64,000 nucleotides of DNA from Lachnospiraceae bacterium (GTDB taxonomy: Bacteria; Bacillota; Clostridia; Lachnospirales; Lachnospiraceae). Position numbers and translations under genes: made by a program. Shown in pieces: positions 59,579 through 64,000 of this stretch. Under the pieces are notes generated by a model. That model worked only from the letters and a program-made list of their open reading frames with translations. It searched no databases and was not told the origin of the DNA. The stretch covers positions 620,001 to 684,000 of the forward strand of contig CAJTEE010000001.1 in the NCBI GenBank assembly GCA_910575275.1. The letters are read 5' to 3'. Positions within the stretch are counted from its first letter, which is position 1. Every line of letters begins with the position of its first letter.

Positions 59579-59953
59579 TTACTTAAGAGTAACCTTCGCG
59601 CCCTCAGCCTCGAGCTTCGTCTTAATGTCGTTTGCCTCCTCCTTGGAAGCGCCGGCCTTGACAACCTTCGGAGCACCGTCGACAACATCCTTTGCCTCTT
59701 TCAGGCCAAGTCCGGTGACTTCGCGGACAACCTTGATAACCTTAACCTTGTTCGGGCCTACCTCGGTAAGCTCAACATCGAACTCGGTCTTCTCCTCCTC
59801 AGCCGGGCCTGCTGCACCTGCTGCCGCTACAACAACGCCCGCTGCCGCGGATACGCCAAATTCTTCCTCACACGCTTTTACTAACTCGTTTAACTCTAAT
59901 ACGGATAATTCCTTGATCGCCTCGATAAATTCAGCAGTCGTTAATTTTGCCAT
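59579..59953 (-). CDS. rplL: Ribosomal protein L7/L12
   Basis: A 124-residue stalk protein. The N-terminal dimer domain ([20 protein letters not shown]), an Ala/Gly-rich hinge and the factor-binding C-terminal domain ([20 protein letters not shown]) are complete. It lies 78 bases after rplJ. The next gene is a sugar isomerase and not rpoB. Confidence 0.98.
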   Translation of the reverse strand: MAKLTTAEFIEAIKELSVLELNELVKACEEEFGVSAAAGVVVAAAGAAGPAEEEKTEFDVELTEVGPNKVKVIKVVREVTGLGLKEAKDVVDGAPKVVKAGASKEEANDIKTKLEAEGAKVTLK

Positions 59954-60031
59954 TGCTGTTTCCCTCCATATAAATTTTTATAAATGATTCTTTTAGTTGG
60001 TACGTCATACGGCATTCCGCCGCAAAAAGAC

Positions 60032-60538
60032 TTACGCGTTCTCGGCCTCGCCGCCGCCCTGCTTCTCTGCAACCTGATTGAGCACACGGGCCAAGTTTGC
60101 GATCGGAGACTGCATGCTTCCAAACAGCCTTCCGAGAAGGATCTCTCTCGACGGAATGGTCGCGATTACATTGATGCCCTTCTGGTCGTAGTAGTTTCCC
60201 TCTACGATACCGCCCTTTAATTCCAGCTTGTCAGCCGTTTTCGCGAACTCAGCAAGCACTCTTGCCGGAGCAGTCGCATCTTCCTTCGATACAGCCAACG
60301 CAGTCGGTCCCTCAAGATGCGGCTCAAGCGCCTCAAACGCCGTTCCCTTTGCCGCAAAGCGGATCATGGTGTTCTTGTATACCTTATAGGAAACACCCGC
60401 TTCTCTTAACTGTCTGCGGAGTTTTGTATCCTGCTCAACAGTCAGGCCGCGGTAGTCCACAACTACGGCAGACTTCGCTCCGTCGAAAAGCCCGGCAATC
60501 TCGGCAACGATCGGCTGCTTTAATTCAACTTTTGCCAT
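60032..60538 (-). CDS. rplJ: Ribosomal protein L10
   Basis: A 168-residue stalk base protein. AVVVDYRGLTVEQDTKLRRQ, then LREAGVSYKVYKNTMI, is the rRNA-binding part, and the C-terminal helix that holds L7/L12 ends LNQVAEKQGGGEAENA. AGGAGGTAAACCATTC precedes the ATG. It is under an L10-type leader and own promoter. Confidence 0.98.
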   Translation of the reverse strand: MAKVELKQPIVAEIAGLFDGAKSAVVVDYRGLTVEQDTKLRRQLREAGVSYKVYKNTMIRFAAKGTAFEALEPHLEGPTALAVSKEDATAPARVLAEFAKTADKLELKGGIVEGNYYDQKGINVIATIPSREILLGRLFGSMQSPIANLARVLNQVAEKQGGGEAENA

Positions 60539-60587
60539 GAATGGTTTACCTCCTGTTTTAGTTTTGTATTGGAAAGCCAGTCATACA

Positions 60588-60712
60588 AGGAAAACCTCCC
60601 TGCCCGCAAAGACAGAGAGGTTTACAAAATTCTGCTGTGAGTTTTGTATGTTCCTCGGCAGGCGTTTTTTCCTTACGCCTTACGGCACCTGCTGTCTTCG
60701 GCATTCAATACT
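60588..60712 (-). promoter_or_regulatory. L10 (rplJL) leader with attenuator
   Basis: The leader RNA carries CCGAAGACAGCAGGTGCCG (rough region 60680-60703) and the closing GCCTGCCGAGG, the pattern of the L10-binding leader. An AAACCTC/GAGGTTT hairpin (60592-60623) with TTTTCC after it is the likely attenuator. It fits autoregulation by the L10-L12 complex. Confidence 0.85.
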
Positions 60713-60717
60713 CGATT

Positions 60718-60746
60718 ACTCTAACATAATCTATTTGGATTGTCAA
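60718..60746 (-). promoter_or_regulatory. Promoter of rplJL
   Basis: TTGACA and TAGAGT with a 17-base spacer on the minus strand, just past the rplA stop. Confidence 0.8.
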
Positions 60747-60751
60747 TCCTT

Positions 60752-61447
60752 TTAGCCCAAAAGCTTGGCAACATTTAATTTTACGCCCGGACCCATCGTG
60801 GAGGTCAGCGTAACGCTCTTTAAGTAAGCGCCCTTAACGGTACTCGGCTTTGCCTTAATGATTGCATCCATAAGCGTCTGGAAGTTGTCCGCTAACTGTT
60901 CCTCTGTGAAAGAAACCTTACCAATTGGCACGTGGATAATATTTGTCTTGTCGAGCCTGTACTCAATCTTACCGGCCTTGATGTCGTTGATCGCCTTGGT
61001 GACATCCATCGTCACGGTGCCGGCCTTCGGGTTCGGCATCAATCCCTTCGGTCCGAGAATACGGCCCAGACGTCCGACAACGCCCATCATATCCGGGGTC
61101 GCAACGACAACGTCAAAGTCCAGCCAACCCTCGTTCTGGATCTTCGGGATCAACTCCTCGGCTCCGACGAAGTCCGCGCCTGCAGCCTGCGCCTCGTCCG
61201 CCTTCGGGCCCTTCGCGAATACAAGGATCCGAACGGTCTTGCCGGTTCCGTGCGGGAGAACAACCGCGCCACGGATCTGCTGATCCGCATGACGGCCGTC
61301 ACAGCCGGTCCGTAAATGAGCCTCAACAGTCTCGTCAAACTTTGCGGTAGCCGCCTTCTTTACCAGCGCAATGGCGTCTGCCGTATCATAAAGAGTGGTG
61401 CGGTCGATGGCCTTCGCCGCCTCCAGGTATTTTTTTCCTCTTTTCAT
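60752..61447 (-). CDS. rplA: Ribosomal protein L1
   Basis: A 231-residue protein of the L1 stalk. [20 protein letters not shown] and [20 protein letters not shown], then [13 protein letters not shown], are family signatures. An L1-type RNA motif lies directly upstream, next to the AGGAGG. Confidence 0.98.
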   Translation of the reverse strand: MKRGKKYLEAAKAIDRTTLYDTADAIALVKKAATAKFDETVEAHLRTGCDGRHADQQIRGAVVLPHGTGKTVRILVFAKGPKADEAQAAGADFVGAEELIPKIQNEGWLDFDVVVATPDMMGVVGRLGRILGPKGLMPNPKAGTVTMDVTKAINDIKAGKIEYRLDKTNIIHVPIGKVSFTEEQLADNFQTLMDAIIKAKPSTVKGAYLKSVTLTSTMGPGVKLNVAKLLG

Positions 61448-61461
61448 TCTAAATAACCTCC

Positions 61462-61492
61462 TGTGGTATTGTCGGGAGTGCTCCCTCCCACG
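61462..61492 (-). promoter_or_regulatory. L1-type leader motif before rplA
   Basis: The RNA reads CGTGGGAGGGA, a short loop, CTCCCG, then ACAATACCACA, so GTGG pairs with CCAC around an inner stem. The element ends next to AGGAGG. A near-identical motif precedes rplK. Autoregulation by L1 mimicry of 23S rRNA is well known for this operon. Confidence 0.7.
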
Positions 61493-61506
61493 ATATTAAA
61501 ATCTGC

Positions 61507-61932
61507 TCAATCCGTCACGGTGATGCCCATGGAACGCGCGGTTCCCGCGATCATGCTCGTCGCGGCCTCGATGCTGGCCGCGTTCAGATCCGGCATCTTG
61601 AGCTCGGCGATCTTCTGGAGCTCGGCTCTGGAAAGGCTCGCCACCTTCGTCTTGTTCGGGGTTGCGGAACCGGACTTAATCTTGGCGGCCTTCTTTAACA
61701 GGACGGCAGCCGGCGGGGTCTTCGTGATGAAGCTAAAGCTTCTGTCCGCATATACGGTGATGACAACGGGAATGATCATATCTCCCTGATCGGCAGTCCT
61801 TGCGTTGAACTCTTTGGTAAACTGTACAATATTGACACCGTGCTGGCCGAGAGCCGGACCAACCGGCGGAGCCGGGGTGGCCTTGCCTGCCGGAATCTGC
61901 AATTTGATATAACCTGTTACTTTCTTTGCCAT
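61507..61932 (-). CDS. rplK: Ribosomal protein L11
   Basis: A 141-residue GTPase-centre protein. [20 protein letters not shown], then HGVNI, and the C-terminal [20 protein letters not shown] are typical. AGGAGGTGCCAAATT precedes the ATG. Confidence 0.98.
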   Translation of the reverse strand: MAKKVTGYIKLQIPAGKATPAPPVGPALGQHGVNIVQFTKEFNARTADQGDMIIPVVITVYADRSFSFITKTPPAAVLLKKAAKIKSGSATPNKTKVASLSRAELQKIAELKMPDLNAASIEAATSMIAGTARSMGITVTD

Positions 61933-61953
61933 AATTTGGCACCTCCTAAATCA

Positions 61954-61983
61954 TGTGGTAATGGCGGGGATTTCCCTCCCACG
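61954..61983 (-). promoter_or_regulatory. L1-type leader motif before rplK
   Basis: The RNA reads GCGTGGGAGGGA, loop, TCCCCGCC, then ATTACCACA. It has the same GTGG...CCAC frame as the motif before rplA. Two copies in one operon would allow L1 to control rplK and rplA separately. Confidence 0.7.
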
Positions 61984-62021
61984 CGAGCGGATGTATGAAG
62001 CCCTGTCCGGCCTTTTGCCGG

Positions 62022-62537
62022 CTACATCTTCTTTATTTCCGCAAAACTCAGTTCAACCGGCGTTTCCCGGCCGAACATCTCGACGTTGATGATAATGGAC
62101 TGCTTGGATTCGTTGACGCTTTTGATCACGCCGACCGTATCCTTCCATGCGCCGGACATGACGACAACCGTATCTCCGACCGCAAAATCAACAACCACAC
62201 CGGCTGTCTTAAAGCCAAGATTCCTCATTTCTTCTTCTGTCAGAGGCACCGGCTTCGATCCGGGCCCTACAAAGCCGGTCACTCCTCTCGTGTTTCGGAC
62301 CACATACCATGTGTCGTCATTCATGATCATATGAATCAGCACATAGCCCGGAAACATCTTACGCTCCACCTGCTTCTGGACACCGTTTTTCAGCTCAATC
62401 ACCGCTTCAAGGGGAACGGAGACCTCTAAGATCTGTTCCTGAAGCCCTCTGTTCTCGATCGTCTTTTCAATGTCAACCTTTACCTTATTCTCATATCCGG
62501 AATAAGTGTGTACAACATACCATTGTGCTTCTGACAT
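62022..62537 (-). CDS. nusG: Transcription termination/antitermination protein NusG
   Basis: A 171-residue factor. The NGN domain starts AQWYVVHTYSGYENKVKVDI and the KOW domain shows FAVGDTVVVMSGAWKDTVGV. FPGYVLIHM and VRNTRGVTGFVG are further hallmarks. It lies 15 bases after secE. Confidence 0.97.
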   Translation of the reverse strand: MSEAQWYVVHTYSGYENKVKVDIEKTIENRGLQEQILEVSVPLEAVIELKNGVQKQVERKMFPGYVLIHMIMNDDTWYVVRNTRGVTGFVGPGSKPVPLTEEEMRNLGFKTAGVVVDFAVGDTVVVMSGAWKDTVGVIKSVNESKQSIIINVEMFGRETPVELSFAEIKKM

Positions 62538-62552
62538 ACTCTCACCTCATCC

Positions 62553-62759
62553 TCAGCCGATCACAATATTCAGACCGAACTTGATAATCAGATCAAGGAC
62601 AGCGATCACGATCCCTAGAAGGAGAGTCGATACGATGACGACAGCCGACTGTTTTTTCAGGGTCTCGTTATCCGGCCAGATAATCTTGTTGAATTCAGCT
62701 TTTAAGCCTTTGATAAAGTCCTTTTTGGGGGCCTTCTCATTACTTACTGTTTCTCCCAT
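62553..62759 (-). CDS. secE: Preprotein translocase subunit SecE
   Basis: A 68-residue single-pass membrane subunit of SecYEG. An amphipathic FIKGLKAEFNKIIWPDNETL, then KKQSAV, precedes the one transmembrane helix (about residues 42 to 62), as in Gram-positive SecE. Confidence 0.95.
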   Translation of the reverse strand: MGETVSNEKAPKKDFIKGLKAEFNKIIWPDNETLKKQSAVVIVSTLLLGIVIAVLDLIIKFGLNIVIG

Positions 62760-62786
62760 AAATTCACGCCCTTCTTACGAACCGGA

Positions 62787-62936
62787 TTACTTTGTTTCCT
62801 TATGCATCGTATGTCTTTTACAAAATCTGCAGTACTTTTTGGTCTCCATGCGGTCCGGATGCGTCTTCTTATCCTTCGTCATGTTGTAATTGCGCTGCTT
62901 GCACTCCGTACATGCCAATGTAATTCTTGTGCGCAC
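62787..62936 (-). CDS. rpmG: Ribosomal protein L33 (zinc-ribbon form)
   Basis: A 49-residue protein, read from a GTG start: [20 protein letters not shown], then [20 protein letters not shown], then RHTMHKETK. Two CxxC pairs (C9/C12 and C36/C39) show the zinc-binding form. GGAGGTGGAAGTC precedes the GTG. It is the first gene of rpmG-secE-nusG, the usual Firmicute order. Confidence 0.96.
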   Translation of the reverse strand: MRTRITLACTECKQRNYNMTKDKKTHPDRMETKKYCRFCKRHTMHKETK

Positions 62937-63013
62937 GACTTCCACCTCCGTTTAAATTCTTTGTAAGGCGGCCCTTTTTCCTGCCCGTTGGCCCAAAAAT
63001 TTGAGCATAAAAA

Positions 63014-63099
63014 AAAGACCTGTCATCTTCCATTCGCCCGCTCATTGTAACACAAGAAGCCGGCCGCGTCAAGCATTTTACCGCTTAAAACAGGTCTTT
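63014..63099. repeat. Inverted repeat enclosing the rpmG promoter
   Basis: AAAGACCTGT (63014-63023) and ACAGGTCTTT (63090-63099) are perfect 10-bp inverted copies 66 bases apart, with eight T following on the minus strand. A transcript from the ABC genes could fold it as a terminator with the next promoter in its loop. Confidence 0.5.
63044..63072 (-). promoter_or_regulatory. Promoter of rpmG-secE-nusG
   Basis: TTGACG and TACAAT with a 17-base spacer, on the minus strand. Confidence 0.8.
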
Positions 63100-63129
63100 C
63101 TCTTATCTTTTTAGACAATTTCATGCCTT

Positions 63130-63930
63130 TTACAGCACCTTGGACAGAAACTCCTTCGCCCTCGCATGCTGCGGGTTCGCAAAAAACTCCTTCGGCGGCG
63201 CGCTCTCCAAAATCACGCCCTCATCCATGAAAAGTACGCGGTTCGCAACCTCCTTGGCAAACCCCATCTCATGGGTCACGATCACCATCGTCATGCCTTC
63301 CTTTGCAAGCTCCTTCATGAGGTCCAGGACCTCCCCGACCATCTCCGGATCCAAGGCACTGGTCGGCTCGTCGAACAGAATCACATCCGGGTTCATCGCC
63401 AGCGCACGCACAATCGCCACACGCTGCTTCTGCCCGCCCGATAAGGTGGACGGATATGCATCCGCCTTGTCCTCCAGACCGATCCTCTTAAGGAGGGCCA
63501 GCGCCTCCCCATACGCCTGCTCCTTGATCTGCGCTTTGGTAGCCTGAGGAGCCGCTTCCTGGCCGCCTTTGCCAAACAGCCGCTGCCGCCTGCGCTTTTT
63601 GAGCTCCTGGCACCGCACATAGACCGGAGCCAGCATGATATTTTCGATCACGGTCTTGTTGTTAAACAGATTAAAATGCTGGAATACCATCCCCATATGC
63701 CTTCTGTGGACATTAATATCCACACGCATATCGGCGATATCCACGCCGTTAAAAATGATGCTGCCGGAGGTAGGATCCTCCATGCAGTTTAAGCACCGGA
63801 GAAAGGTGCTTTTTCCGGAGCCGGATGGGCCGATGACGACGACAATATCCCCTTTGTTGACAGTCACATTGATGCCCTTTAACACCTCGAGCGAGCCGAA
63901 GCTCTTTTTCAGATCAATTACGTCTATCAC
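63130..63930 (-). CDS. Polar amino-acid ABC transporter ATP-binding protein (GlnQ-type)
   Basis: A 266-residue ATPase. Walker A is [17 protein letters not shown], signature [15 protein letters not shown], Walker [20 protein letters not shown], and the switch His in [17 protein letters not shown], all of the polar amino-acid type. An extra Lys/Arg/Gln-rich stretch of about 25 residues (from [20 protein letters not shown]) sits where most relatives have a short linker. The start is GTG at 63930, inside the last codons of the permease gene. Confidence 0.93.
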   Translation of the reverse strand: MIDVIDLKKSFGSLEVLKGINVTVNKGDIVVVIGPSGSGKSTFLRCLNCMEDPTSGSIIFNGVDIADMRVDINVHRRHMGMVFQHFNLFNNKTVIENIMLAPVYVRCQELKKRRRQRLFGKGGQEAAPQATKAQIKEQAYGEALALLKRIGLEDKADAYPSTLSGGQKQRVAIVRALAMNPDVILFDEPTSALDPEMVGEVLDLMKELAKEGMTMVIVTHEMGFAKEVANRVLFMDEGVILESAPPKEFFANPQHARAKEFLSKVL

Positions 63931-64000
63931 TCTTTTTCAGGCTCCTTTCCATTATTTTTACAAGCAGTGAGATGAACATGACAAGCACGATATAAATAGC
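63914..64000 (-). CDS. Amino-acid ABC transporter permease (C-terminal fragment)
   Basis: Only the last 28 residues lie in the window: [20 protein letters not shown], then LKKSDRRN and a TGA stop at 63914. The final transmembrane helix followed by an ERxLKKSDRR-type tail is typical of HisM/GlnP permeases. It overlaps the ATPase gene by 17 bases. Confidence 0.75.
   Translation of the reverse strand, partial: AIYIVLVMFISLLVKIMERSLKKSDRRN

Noticed and set aside
62937-63129. tRNA-Trp gene sometimes found between rpmG and secE
   Set aside because: No cloverleaf or TTCGAA-type T-loop was found in this gap or between rpmG and secE.

Overview
The window reads as chromosomal DNA of a spore-forming, low-oxygen Firmicute, most likely a Lachnospiraceae-type gut clostridium of moderate GC. 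The grounds are a spoIIR homologue behind a sigma-F-like promoter, a CIRCE-like operator in front of hsp20, the order rpmG-secE-nusG-rplK-rplA-rplJ-rplL, a LicD protein, a 4Fe-4S aldo/keto reductase and strong AGGAGG-type ribosome binding sites. No tRNA, rRNA, transposase, phage gene or CRISPR array was seen. The taxonomy is inferred from gene content and cannot be proved from the sequence alone.

Left part (1-24.4 kb). A minus-strand group holds an AraC regulator fused to a degenerate GH39-like domain, an ion-coupled permease, a CapA-like phosphoesterase and an M20 amidohydrolase running off the left edge. Next comes a DeoR-controlled FbpABC-type ABC transporter facing a glycerol-1-phosphate dehydrogenase, with a triple TTTCGATT-like repeat between them. 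A small membrane protein (13.3 kb) is followed by a highly structured repeat region. A minus operon ddl-murI-ribulokinase-DUF1934-AEC transporter diverges from spoIIR. A PrpR-like sigma-54 activator faces an SLC13 transporter that has a textbook -24/-12 promoter.

Middle part (24.4-47.8 kb). Two large hybrid histidine kinases lie in tandem. A TetR-controlled RND efflux operon with two tandem TolC-like proteins follows, reading the other way. Then come hsp20, the operon ispE-gntR-aldo/keto reductase, PPIase-GNAT, a SIMPL lipoprotein, a TauE permease, an alanine symporter, and a phospholipase C-like gene paired with a class I amidotransferase-like hydrolase. An intergenic stretch at 44.3-44.5 kb looks like a small RNA gene behind 11-bp-phased Pho-box-like repeats.

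Right part (47.8-64 kb). A ten-gene surface-glycan operon makes CDP-activated deoxysugar (rfbF-rfbG-rfbH) and carries LicD, a GtrB-like glycosyltransferase, two large GT-C-like membrane proteins, a SIS isomerase and a protein with a long charged repeat helix. It sits directly downstream of rplL, where rpoB would normally be. The ribosomal region carries an L10 leader and two L1-type leader motifs. The window ends in a polar amino-acid ABC transporter.

Most promising for new biology: the covarying hairpin repeat at 13.9-14.05 kb, the Pho-box-like small RNA candidate at 44.3-44.5 kb, the stop-codon-carrying hairpin repeat at 19.9 and 29.8 kb, and the two TolC-like proteins in an apparent single-membrane organism.
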